Assembly (NCBI GenBank): GCA_014379305.1
Contig: JACMMB010000298.1
Location: 1 to 7,727 of the forward strand
Source of the DNA: Akkermansiaceae bacterium
Lineage (GTDB): Bacteria; Verrucomicrobiota; Verrucomicrobiia; Verrucomicrobiales; Akkermansiaceae
Length of the DNA stretch: 7,727 nucleotides
Direction: 5' to 3'
The first letter of the stretch is position 1; each line of letters opens with the position of its first letter. The position numbers were made by a program, and so were the translations under genes. Shown piece after piece: positions 1 to 6,418 of this stretch. The notes beneath the pieces were generated by a model. That model saw only the letters and a list, made by a program, of their open reading frames with translations, was not told the origin of the DNA and did no database searches.

Positions 1-817
1 AAGATATTATTGCATTGGATACGGGAATATTCATTTCCACGCTGTTGATTTCCGGTAGTCCTTCACTTTCCACATAAGAAATCCAGAACGGAATTACACA
101 ATGCTCGAGAAATTCAGACTCGTACAGATTAATCCCGAGTTGTAGTGAGCTGACTTCATCAAGCATTTTGACGTGGGAAATTCGATTTGGAATTTTTTCA
201 CCCAGCTTGATCAACGGAAAAGTAACTTCTAGAATAGAGGGAAACTGAGGCATGGCATTGATGTAGTCAGTATGCTCTTTGGCCCACATATCATATGTAG
301 TGGCATCTAGGAGCCATTCTCTAAAGTTGAAATTTCCATTTCCCTTATTCAGGCTATCGAGAAGCTTTTTAGTTTCGGATATATCAATTTTTTTATTATT
401 TATGGTAGAAAAAATACCTGCTCTGAGTGTAACTCTTATAGCAGATGAAATCAGATTGTTTGTATATCCACCTTTATTTCCTAGTTGAATATAGAGTTTC
501 GATAATTCATCCAGCTTGTCCGGGGTGGCTTTCTCATCTCCTACAAAAACGAATTCCCTGAGCATGTAGGACAAGTCGATGTAGACTGCCTCAAGTATCT
601 TCTTAACTTCTCCAGCTGCCACCTTGTCTTCGTAATCACTTAGGACACCTAGACGAGGCCACTTATCAATTACGGAAAGCAAGCCCTGATAGCCGCTTCC
701 GTCCATTTCGGAAATCGCGGCTTTGGCTGCTGCGATCTCAGCCATGGGATGTGTCCCGGCGTCAGTCTGAAAAGCGGGAACAAATAAACCCACCAAAAAT
801 GCAATTATTATTTTCAT
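1..817 (-). CDS. Partial gene for an exported protein of unknown function (C-terminus outside window)
   Basis: An uninterrupted minus-strand frame of 272 codons begins at ATG 817 and runs off the left edge, so no stop codon is seen. An in-frame TAA four codons upstream makes this the first possible ATG; an internal Met 25 is less likely because it would remove the signal peptide. Residues 1-20 look like a Sec signal: MK, a hydrophobic stretch (IIIAFLVGLFVPAF), then possible cleavage after Ala15 or Ala20. The lipobox cysteine is absent, so a periplasmic or secreted protein is expected. The remainder is a mixed, mostly helical-looking sequence with a single cysteine (in EHCVIPFW) and no motif I recognise. 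The gene follows corA by 28 bases without a clear ribosome binding site and may be cotranscribed with it. Hand counts put it near 40% GC (23/60 at 1-60, 14/60 at 361-420), far below the efflux genes, which suggests foreign or fast-evolving origin. A stop-free AT-rich frame this long is very unlikely by chance. I cannot assign a function. Confidence 0.85.
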   Translation of the reverse strand, partial: MKIIIAFLVGLFVPAFQTDAGTHPMAEIAAAKAAISEMDGSGYQGLLSVIDKWPRLGVLSDYEDKVAAGEVKKILEAVYIDLSYMLREFVFVGDEKATPDKLDELSKLYIQLGNKGGYTNNLISSAIRVTLRAGIFSTINNKKIDISETKKLLDSLNKGNGNFNFREWLLDATTYDMWAKEHTDYINAMPQFPSILEVTFPLIKLGEKIPNRISHVKMLDEVSSLQLGINLYESEFLEHCVIPFWISYVESEGLPEINSVEMNIPVSNAIIS

Positions 818-845
818 ATATATGTTTTATGCCATGGAGATCATA

Positions 846-1937
846 TCAAAGCCACTTCATCCTCTTGAAAATAATCAACTGCACCACCGCGATCGCGGCC
901 ATGGTCAGCATCAGGACGATGTAGCCGTGCGGTTGATAAAGTTCCGGCATGTTGAGCGGCAATTTTTCCCCGCTTGGCGAGACCGGCGCGAAATTCATCC
1001 CATACACGCCGACGACAAACGTCAGCGGGATGAAAATCGAAGTGATGACGGTCAGCACGCGCATGACCTCGTTGGTGCGCAGGCCGACGCTGGAATGATA
1101 GAGCTCCATCAGCCCGGCGGTGAGTTCCTTGAAGCTTTCGACCAGATCCATCAGTTGCACGGTGTGGTCGTAGCAATCGCGGAGATAGATTTTCGTGGTC
1201 GGGGTGATGAAATCGGAGGGGTCGTGGAGCAGCCCGTTGACCACGTCCCGCAGCGGCCAGACAAAGCGCCGCAAGTGGGAGAGGCTGCGCTTGTACTGGT
1301 GCAGCGTCATGACCATTTCACGCGAGGGCTTTTCCAGCAAATCATCCTCCAGCTCTTCAATTGATGTGCCGAGGTCTTCAAGCACCGGATAATAATGATC
1401 GATGATGGAATCCAGCAGCGCGTAGGCTAGATAATCCGCCTTTAACTTGCGGATCGCGCCCCGCCCGCCCCGGAGGCGCTCGCGGACAGGATCGAAGACA
1501 TCATAATTGCCTTCCTCCTGCACGGTGATGAGGAAATTCTCACCGAAGAACATGCTCACCTGTTCGCCGATAATGGTATGGCTGTTGTCCTGATAAACCA
1601 TCTGGGCAACGATGAATACATAGTCGGAAGTATGCTCCATTTTCGGCCGCTGCCCGAGATTGAGGACATCCTCAAGCGCCAGCGGATGCAGATTGAATCG
1701 CTTGGCAAGGGACGAGAGCACCTCGATGTCGCTCAGGCCGTCGATGTTGATCCAGGTCACCTTGTCCTTGCCGAAACGGGCATTGAGTTCGCTGAGTTCG
1801 GTAATCTGGAGTTCATCGAAATGGCCGTCGCTGTATTCGATGATATGGATTTCAGGCTTATGGCTCTCGCCGGGGACAAGATGAGGGGTGAGGGTGGCGG
1901 GAGCCAATCCCGGTGGACCGTGGCGCTTGGTAAGCAT
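846..1937 (-). CDS. corA: CorA family Mg2+/Co2+ channel
   Basis: This 363-residue protein matches the CorA family, inner-membrane pentameric channels that take up Mg2+ and can carry Co2+ and Ni2+. The cytoplasmic N-terminal domain (about 25-240) includes the family-typical HPLALEDVLN at 84-93. A long acidic helix, DLGTSIEELEDDLLE (188-202), leads towards the stalk. TM1 (about 291-312) ends in the signature YGMNF, with GMN at 313-315 forming the selectivity filter. TM2 covers about 338-357 and the protein ends in the basic FKRMKWL, typical of CorA. The loop between GMN and MPEL (330-333) has 14 residues, longer than the 3 I recall for E. coli CorA. Start: ATG 1937 is the only usual start codon after an in-frame TGA 11 codons upstream. 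There is no Shine-Dalgarno site, but a promoter-like pair lies at 1944-1971. It sits 63 bases after the efflux lipoprotein gene, so it may be part of that operon or have its own promoter. The family call is firm; ion preference is not shown by sequence. Confidence 0.96.
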   Translation of the reverse strand: MLTKRHGPPGLAPATLTPHLVPGESHKPEIHIIEYSDGHFDELQITELSELNARFGKDKVTWINIDGLSDIEVLSSLAKRFNLHPLALEDVLNLGQRPKMEHTSDYVFIVAQMVYQDNSHTIIGEQVSMFFGENFLITVQEEGNYDVFDPVRERLRGGRGAIRKLKADYLAYALLDSIIDHYYPVLEDLGTSIEELEDDLLEKPSREMVMTLHQYKRSLSHLRRFVWPLRDVVNGLLHDPSDFITPTTKIYLRDCYDHTVQLMDLVESFKELTAGLMELYHSSVGLRTNEVMRVLTVITSIFIPLTFVVGVYGMNFAPVSPSGEKLPLNMPELYQPHGYIVLMLTMAAIAVVQLIIFKRMKWL

Positions 1938-1943
1938 GGCGAA

Positions 1944-1971
1944 AGTGTAGGGATCGCGATGCCTGAATCAA
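1944..1971 (-). promoter_or_regulatory. Possible sigma-70-like promoter of corA
   Basis: On the minus strand TTGATT (1966-1971) and TACACT (1944-1949) are separated by 16 bases; each matches the -35 and -10 consensus at 4 of 6 positions. The -10-like box is followed by only six bases before the corA ATG, so transcription from it would start at or next to the start codon and give a leaderless or nearly leaderless mRNA. This fits the missing Shine-Dalgarno site, but a two-box match in a 63-base gap is weak evidence by itself. Confidence 0.35.
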
Positions 1972-2000
1972 GCAGTCGGATGCGCCTTCCGTAGCGAGCG

Positions 2001-3401
2001 CTATTTCCCGCTCCAGCCTCCGCCCAGTGCCTTGGCGAGGGCGGCGAGGGTGATGCGCTGCTGGGCTTCCACCTGGCTAAGGGCGAGGCGGGTTTGCAGC
2101 ACCGTCCGGTCGGCATCGACGATATCGAGGTAATTTGTCAGGCCGTTATCGAAGCGTTCCTGGGAAAGTTTTTTCGTGTCACGGGAGCTGGCGAGCGCGG
2201 CTCCCAGCGCGGATCGGGATCCTGCGAGGCCTTTGAGATCGATCAGCGCGTCCTCGACTTCGCGCAGGGCGATCAGGAGTGTCTGGCGATATTTGGCAAG
2301 GGCTTCATCGTAACGGGCGCGGGCGGCCTGATAATTGGCGCGATTCGAGCCGCCATCCAGAATCGGCGCGGCAATGCCAGCCCCGAGCGAGAGCACCCGG
2401 TTTTCCCAATCAAGGAAACGACTCGCGTCCACAGCCTCGAAGCCACCGCTGGCGCTGAGGCTGAAGTTCGGATAAAAAGCGGTTTCCGCCACGCCGATGC
2501 GGGCGTTGGCCGCACGCAGTTCCTGCTCCGCCGCCCGCACATCGGGGCGGCGATTGAGGACTTCGGCGGGAAGACCGGCGCGGATCAAGGGCAGCGGGCC
2601 ATCGCTCTCCCGGCTGGAGACGGCGAAATCCGCGGGTCGCGATCCGCAGAGCACCGCGAGCGCGTGTTCCGCCGAGCCACGCTGACGCCGCACGGCGGCA
2701 AGGTCGTTTCTGGCAAGTTCCACTTCGGTGCGGGCGCGGCTGGATGAAAGTCCGTCAACCAAGCCGGCATCGGCTCTGGATTTCTGGATATCTAGCGCGT
2801 CGTTTCTGCTGGTCACGGTTTCGCGCAAGACCGCTTCCTGGGCATCGAGTCCGCGCAGGAGAAAATACTGCCGGGCCACTTCGGTGGCGACACCCAGACG
2901 CTGTGAATCAAGCAAGGCCTCGCTCGCGTCGGCTGCGGCGGAAGACGCTTCAATCTGCCGCTTGTTGCGACCGAAGAGATCTGGATCATAGGCAAGATCG
3001 AAGGTGCTGCGATAGTTCTGGCTTTCCAAATCAACACTCGCACCGGGCGGCAGATTACTCTGGATGGCATCCGCCGAGCGTCGTGAAATTCCCGCCGAGC
3101 CGGAAAGATCCAGAGTTGGAAAAAGTTTCGCGCGATCCACTCCGACCAATGCGCGGGAAGTGTCCACGCGCGCTTTCGCGGCAGCGAGGTCTTGGTTTGC
3201 AGTCAGCGCGCGATTGACGAGGCGATTGAGCTCAGTGTCGTTGAAGAGCCGCCACCAATTGTCCGGCAGGCGGCTGCCGGAAACCGCCTGCCCCTCCTTC
3301 CATTTCGAGCCTCCGGATGCACCGGGGGCTTGAAAATCCGGCCCAAGGGTGCAGGATCCCAGCAACAAAAAGGCGGCGGAAAATGGCAGGCGGAACTTCA
3401 T
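2001..3401 (-). CDS. NodT/OprM-type outer-membrane efflux lipoprotein (TolC-like channel)
   Basis: Outer-membrane factor that forms a trimeric channel for export. From ATG 3401 the protein has 466 residues, usual for the family. The signal MKFRLPFSAAFLLLGSC ends in a lipobox with Cys17, so the mature protein is lipid-anchored. Family landmarks, in order: GPDF after the cysteine, DNWWRLFND, LFPTLDLSGSAG, YDPDLFGRNKRQIEA, the strongly conserved LNRRPDVRAAEQELRAANA (about 282-300) followed by IGVAETAFYPNFSL, then PILDGGSNRANYQAAR, and the typical end ALGGGW. The two LFGR/LDGG halves reflect the internal duplication of this family. A TTG at 3410 is in frame and would add three residues (MKF), overlapping the adaptor's TGA; I prefer the ATG, 5 bases after that TGA, because it gives a compact signal peptide. 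Neither has a clear ribosome binding site, so translational coupling is likely. NodT-type channels are often found with RND pumps; here the partners are an ABC transporter and its adaptor. Substrate unknown. Confidence 0.95.
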   Translation of the reverse strand: MKFRLPFSAAFLLLGSCTLGPDFQAPGASGGSKWKEGQAVSGSRLPDNWWRLFNDTELNRLVNRALTANQDLAAAKARVDTSRALVGVDRAKLFPTLDLSGSAGISRRSADAIQSNLPPGASVDLESQNYRSTFDLAYDPDLFGRNKRQIEASSAAADASEALLDSQRLGVATEVARQYFLLRGLDAQEAVLRETVTSRNDALDIQKSRADAGLVDGLSSSRARTEVELARNDLAAVRRQRGSAEHALAVLCGSRPADFAVSSRESDGPLPLIRAGLPAEVLNRRPDVRAAEQELRAANARIGVAETAFYPNFSLSASGGFEAVDASRFLDWENRVLSLGAGIAAPILDGGSNRANYQAARARYDEALAKYRQTLLIALREVEDALIDLKGLAGSRSALGAALASSRDTKKLSQERFDNGLTNYLDIVDADRTVLQTRLALSQVEAQQRITLAALAKALGGGWSGK

Positions 3402-3406
3402 GAATT

Positions 3407-4366
3407 TCAATTTCTATCCGGAGCTTCGATAAATAGATCGACCTGCTGGCCCACATATAGCGGCGGATCTTCCGGGCGCTCCAGCGAGTAGATGACTTGC
3501 AAAACCCGCGTGTCCACCCGCTCGATGCTGGATCCGGTGAGCGAAACCTTGGGAATCACATACGGCTCCACGCGGATGAATTCCAGCGGGAAGCTGATCG
3601 AGGTATCCCCTTTCAGATAGGCATAGGCCTTTTGACCGGCGCGGATGCGGGTGGCGTTTTGCTCGTCAATGTCGGCACGGACCTGGAGCTTGTCGATATC
3701 GCCTAAAATCATCGCAGGTGACTTGGGCGAAGTAGCGGCATATTCACCGGCGCGGATGTTGAGCTGAATGACGCTGCCATCCCGCGGCGCGCGGATGGTC
3801 AGCCGCTCGATGAGCATGGAAATACTTTCCAATGACGCCTCTGCGGAAGTGAGCCCGGCACGGGCGGCGGCGAGTTGGGCCTGGGCAATGGAAACGTCCT
3901 GCCTGCGGTTTTCCATATCGTCCTTGCTGATGGCGCGGCTGTCGGTGACCGCATCCAGTCGCGCAAGCTGCGCGGAGAATTTCGCAAGCTGGGCCTCGTT
4001 GATGCTGATCTGCGAGCCGGCGACATCGAGCTGGGCGCGGGTGGAAATTTGCTGGGCAAGGAGATCCCGGTCATCGAGCTTGAAGAGCGGATCACCCTTT
4101 TTCACGGAGTCATTCACTTTCACGAACACCTCGCTGACCATGCCGGATTGCGGGACGCCGATGGCGACATTTTCGCTTAGAGCTTCAAGGATGCCGGTGG
4201 CCGCGACGGAATGCGCGAAGGGTTTCCGCGGCGGCACGACCGGTGGATCGCCGGCTGGCGGCATCTGCTTTTCGGCTTGGGTGCGTGAAACAAGAATGAT
4301 GGCCACTACCCCTAAGAGAGCGGCGGCGAGGGAACCATAACGGAGGAGTTTCGAGAAAAAGTTCAT
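3407..4366 (-). CDS. HlyD/MacA/DevB-type periplasmic adaptor (membrane fusion protein)
   Basis: Links the inner-membrane ABC transporter to the outer-membrane channel. Of 319 residues, 10-27 form an N-terminal membrane anchor, followed by a Pro-rich linker (35-48). The first half of the lipoyl-like domain (about 55-100) contains SGMVSEVFVKVNDSVKKGD. A coiled-coil hairpin spans about 103-186, rich in Ala, Gln and Leu. Its tip region, RLDAVTDSRAISKDD (136-150), resembles the R-L-S tip that contacts TolC in MacA and DevB. The second lipoyl half (LTIRAPRDGSVIQLNIRAGE, 189-208) leads into a beta-barrel domain (about 215-315) with VGQQVDLFIEA near the end. At 319 residues it is shorter than my recollection of E. 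coli MacA (about 370), suggesting a reduced C-terminal membrane-proximal domain. Its ATG overlaps the ATPase stop codon in an ATGA arrangement, a common sign of translational coupling. No Shine-Dalgarno site is evident. Adaptor identity is firm; whether the closest relative is MacA or DevB is not settled. Confidence 0.94.
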   Translation of the reverse strand: MNFFSKLLRYGSLAAALLGVVAIILVSRTQAEKQMPPAGDPPVVPPRKPFAHSVAATGILEALSENVAIGVPQSGMVSEVFVKVNDSVKKGDPLFKLDDRDLLAQQISTRAQLDVAGSQISINEAQLAKFSAQLARLDAVTDSRAISKDDMENRRQDVSIAQAQLAAARAGLTSAEASLESISMLIERLTIRAPRDGSVIQLNIRAGEYAATSPKSPAMILGDIDKLQVRADIDEQNATRIRAGQKAYAYLKGDTSISFPLEFIRVEPYVIPKVSLTGSSIERVDTRVLQVIYSLERPEDPPLYVGQQVDLFIEAPDRN

Positions 4367-5145
4367 GGTGTGAGTGCGATGGTGTGTTCGTGTTCGAAAT
4401 GCGGCGGCGTGGTGCGCGATTGTTTGGTTACCTCGACGATCTCGCCATCGTCCATGTGGGAGATGCGGTCGGCGTAGGAAAAGATCCGGTTATCGTGGGT
4501 CACGATGATGACGGCTCGCCCGGGCGAGCGGGCAACCTGGCTGAAAAGATCGAGGACGATTTCACCATTTTTCGCATCGAGCGCGGCGGTCGGTTCGTCG
4601 CAGATGACGAGCGGTGGATCGTGGACCAGGGCGCGGGCGATAGCGACCCGCTGCTGCTCGCCGCCGGAGAGTTTGTTCGGGCGTTCCTTCCAGCGCTGCC
4701 CGAGTCCGACCTTTTCAAGTGCTTCGCGCGAACGCTTGAGCGCCTTGCCGCCGGCGAGTCCTTGGATAAGCAGTGGAACGCTGACATTTTCGGCCACGGT
4801 GAGGGTTGGGATGAGGTTGAATTGCTGGAAAATAAAGCCGATGTTCTTCGCGCGAAAACGGGTGAGCGCGGCACCTGACATTTTTCCCAGCTCATTGTCG
4901 AAAACGATGATATCGCCACCATCGACCCCCATGGTGCCTGCAATCGCGCTCAGAAGGGTGGTTTTTCCGCAACCCGAAGGACCGACCAGCATCATGATCT
5001 CGCCAATGTATGCCTGGAAGTTTACATTTTTCAGCACATGAATGCGGCTCGATCCGTCGCCGAAACTTTTTTCAATGCCGCTCGCGTCGATCACGAGTTT
5101 TGGAGATGGTGAAGGATCAGGCACGGAAGACCATTGCGGGTTCAT
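4363..5145 (-). CDS. ABC transporter ATP-binding protein (MacB/LolD/DevA-like)
   Basis: Cytoplasmic ATPase that powers the adjacent permease. All nucleotide-binding motifs are present in the 260 residues: Walker A GPSGCGKT (55-62), Q-loop in FIFQQFNL (104-111), ABC signature LSGGEQQR (159-166), Walker B LVICDEP (179-185) with catalytic Glu184, D-loop ALD (188-190) and switch His217 in THD. The pattern FIFQQFNLIPTLTVAENV is typical of the MacB/LolD/FtsE/DevA group, whose members work with FtsX-like permeases, and matches its neighbour. The N-terminus has about 16 residues before the domain, and a His/Glu-containing tail (HFEHEH, 249-254) follows it. Start: ATG 5145 overlaps the permease gene by 29 bases. 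A GTG at codon 8 (5124) would shorten the overlap to 8 bases and cannot be excluded, but ATG is favoured. It ends in the ATGA overlap with the adaptor gene. It is a separate polypeptide, unlike E. coli MacB where ATPase and permease are fused. Confidence 0.96.
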   Translation of the reverse strand: MNPQWSSVPDPSPSPKLVIDASGIEKSFGDGSSRIHVLKNVNFQAYIGEIMMLVGPSGCGKTTLLSAIAGTMGVDGGDIIVFDNELGKMSGAALTRFRAKNIGFIFQQFNLIPTLTVAENVSVPLLIQGLAGGKALKRSREALEKVGLGQRWKERPNKLSGGEQQRVAIARALVHDPPLVICDEPTAALDAKNGEIVLDLFSQVARSPGRAVIIVTHDNRIFSYADRISHMDDGEIVEVTKQSRTTPPHFEHEHTIALTP

Positions 5146-6319
5146 AAAGGCTCAAACGGATGATTCCCATGAGCGCGGCGAGCATGCAGATGACCTGAAT
5201 GACTGCAAACGCGGCAACCGGAATCTGCCATGGCATATACAAGGGTGGCTGGCCGTTTTTCAAAGCACCCATCGCGAACGCGGCGCTGGCCAGGAGTCCA
5301 AGTCCGAAGCCGATGATGCCCACGGTGAACGCCTGGAAAATCAACATCAGGCTGAGTCGGAAATTCGACATTCCCATGGCCTTGAGCGCGCCGAGGTGTT
5401 TCAAATTATCCAGCACGAAGGCATAAAACGTCTGGCAGGCGATGGCGACGCCGACAATGAATCCGATGACGACCGTGGTGCCGAAGGAAATCGGGATGCC
5501 GGTGTTTTTCACATACCACCAAACAGTCGCGGTATTGAAATCGCCGTAGCGGGTGGTTTTGCCCGTGGTTACGTCCCGCTCGTTTTTTCCGAAATCCCGA
5601 TTTACGTAAGCCCGCAGCCCGGTTTCCTTTTCGATGGCGGCGGCGGCCTGATCCATGGTCATTCCCTTACCCGGGGCGGCGATGACGGCGGATAACATTT
5701 TCCGCTGCGGCGGGGTGTATTGCAATGCCCGCTCGTAGGTGGTCCAGATATAGGGGCCGCCGGTAAACGATCGCATGGCCTGACAAATCCCGACGACGCG
5801 GGCCTCGATATCGTTGATTTCAAAACTATCGCCAATTTTGATCCGCTTGGCCGGGTCTTTAAAATCAACGGAAAGCCGCTCGATGGCGAGTTCGTCAATG
5901 ACAACGGTATTCGGCAAGCGGAGGTCCTTGAGGTTTCCCTCGACCATGCGCTGCGGTGCCCCGGCGAGCGATGCGGCATCGATGCCAACCAGCTGGACGG
6001 TTTTGAAACTGCCATCCGCGAGCCGGACACGCTGGATGCCGGAGTATAGCGGCATCGCCCAGCGCACGGCGGATACCGAGCGGACACGGGCCACGTCCGT
6101 ATCGCGCATGGGGTTGGTTTCATTCACCTGCTCGACCTGTTCTTCGACCACGTAGATGGGAGCGGCAACATTCTTCAGAGTCGCCGTTGTCCAACGCATC
6201 AAGCCGCAGAAAACGGAGGCCTGCTGGACGATGAGAAAAGTGGCGAAAAACAAACCCGCCACCAGCATGAGATACTTGGCTGTATCGCCGAAAAGCATTT
6301 TGAGAGCGAGGCTGAACAT
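5117..6319 (-). CDS. FtsX/MacB-like ABC transporter permease (DevC-like)
   Basis: Inner-membrane subunit of the export system. The 400 residues show the four-TM FtsX/MacB architecture: TM1 about 15-33, a large periplasmic domain about 45-270, TM2 about 275-302, TM3 about 322-349 and TM4 about 365-388. The segment LGALKAMGMSNF (309-320), after TM2, is the typical cytoplasmic coupling region that meets the ATPase. The C-terminal EPAMVFRA is also typical of MacB/DevC permeases. The N-terminal pattern ALKMLFGDTAKY resembles a branch I remember from several Gram-negative phyla, including Planctomycetota and Verrucomicrobiota. MacB-type transporters generally use a mechanotransmission mechanism, moving periplasmic substrate through the outer-membrane channel rather than across the inner membrane; that may apply here. 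This is the first gene of the cassette. ATG 6319 has no Shine-Dalgarno site but is preceded by the octamer CTACACTT and a palindrome. The type of permease is well supported; the substrate is unknown. Confidence 0.93.
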   Translation of the reverse strand: MFSLALKMLFGDTAKYLMLVAGLFFATFLIVQQASVFCGLMRWTTATLKNVAAPIYVVEEQVEQVNETNPMRDTDVARVRSVSAVRWAMPLYSGIQRVRLADGSFKTVQLVGIDAASLAGAPQRMVEGNLKDLRLPNTVVIDELAIERLSVDFKDPAKRIKIGDSFEINDIEARVVGICQAMRSFTGGPYIWTTYERALQYTPPQRKMLSAVIAAPGKGMTMDQAAAAIEKETGLRAYVNRDFGKNERDVTTGKTTRYGDFNTATVWWYVKNTGIPISFGTTVVIGFIVGVAIACQTFYAFVLDNLKHLGALKAMGMSNFRLSLMLIFQAFTVGIIGFGLGLLASAAFAMGALKNGQPPLYMPWQIPVAAFAVIQVICMLAALMGIIRLSLYEPAMVFRA

Positions 6320-6324
6320 GCGTG

Positions 6325-6332
6325 AAGTGTAG
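6325..6332 (-). promoter_or_regulatory. CTACACTT octamer 5 bases before the permease start codon
   Basis: The minus strand reads CTACACTT, five bases, then ATG 6319. The same octamer at the same distance precedes corA (1943-1950). It contains a -10-like TACACT six bases from the ATG. No good -35 box is found 16-18 bases upstream here, since that position lies in the palindrome, so this may be an activator-dependent -10 element, a translation-related signal or coincidence. Confidence 0.3.
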
Positions 6333-6363
6333 AAGCGCGGACGCCATTGCGTCCGGGACTACA
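6328..6363. repeat. Imperfect palindrome / hairpin upstream of the efflux cassette
   Basis: Two nested complementary arms are visible on the plus strand. CGGACGC (6338-6344) pairs with GCGTCCG (6349-6355) across the four-base loop CATT, and TGTAG (6328-6332) pairs with CTACA (6359-6363). Between the arms is an asymmetric internal loop of five (AAGCG) and three (GGA) bases. A further direct copy of GCGTCCGG lies at 6371-6378. No T-run follows on either strand, so it is not a standard intrinsic terminator. It lies 8 bases before the permease start codon and could be a REP-like intergenic element, an operator or a leader hairpin. Confidence 0.6.
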
Positions 6364-6389
6364 TATAACTGCGTCCGGAGAAAGCGCAA
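6362..6389 (-). promoter_or_regulatory. Possible sigma-70-like promoter of the efflux cassette
   Basis: On the minus strand TTGCGC (6384-6389) and TATATG (6362-6367) are 16 bases apart, in the only sizeable spacer upstream of the permease. TATATG matches the -10 consensus at 4 of 6 positions and the -35 box matches at 3. Transcription from here would begin near 6355, giving a leader of about 35 bases that includes most of the inner hairpin. The match is moderate and unproven. Confidence 0.3.
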
Positions 6390-6418
6390 CCCGCGACACG
6401 GCTCCCTGATCGACGCGT

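Noticed and set aside
279..488. Plus-strand 69-codon frame with a hydrophobic N-terminal half
   Set aside because: It is antisense to the long exported-protein frame of 272 codons, and hydrophobicity arises easily in the complement of AT-rich Lys/Asn/Glu codons.
815..824. Perfect palindrome CATATATATG containing the start codon of the left-edge gene
   Set aside because: A short alternating AT palindrome is common in AT-rich sequence and too weak a stem to propose regulation.
822..1994. Plus-strand open frames 822-1364 and 1578-1994 opposite corA
   Set aside because: They lie wholly or almost wholly antisense to a clear CorA gene, have low-complexity His/Asp/Gln-rich translations with no domain, and reflect the GC-rich codon pattern of the real gene.
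1992..2003. TAGCG-CT-CGCTA inverted repeat at the lipoprotein stop codon as a terminator
   Set aside because: The stem is only 5 bp with a 2-base loop and no T-run follows, so it does not meet the usual form of an intrinsic terminator.
2094..3217. Plus-strand frames 2094-2747 and 2744-3217 opposite the outer-membrane lipoprotein
   Set aside because: Their translations are rich in Arg, Gly, Ala and Ser without motifs, and the opposite strand carries an unmistakable NodT/OprM-type protein.
2001..4366. RND efflux system, suggested by the NodT-type channel and HlyD-type adaptor
   Set aside because: No RND pump (about 1000 residues) is present; the directly overlapping genes encode an ABC ATPase and an FtsX/MacB-like permease.
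3768..5695. Plus-strand frames 3768-4340, 4384-4878, 4505-5041 and 5042-5695
   Set aside because: All are antisense to the adaptor, ATPase and permease genes, whose motifs are complete; the plus-strand translations show none.
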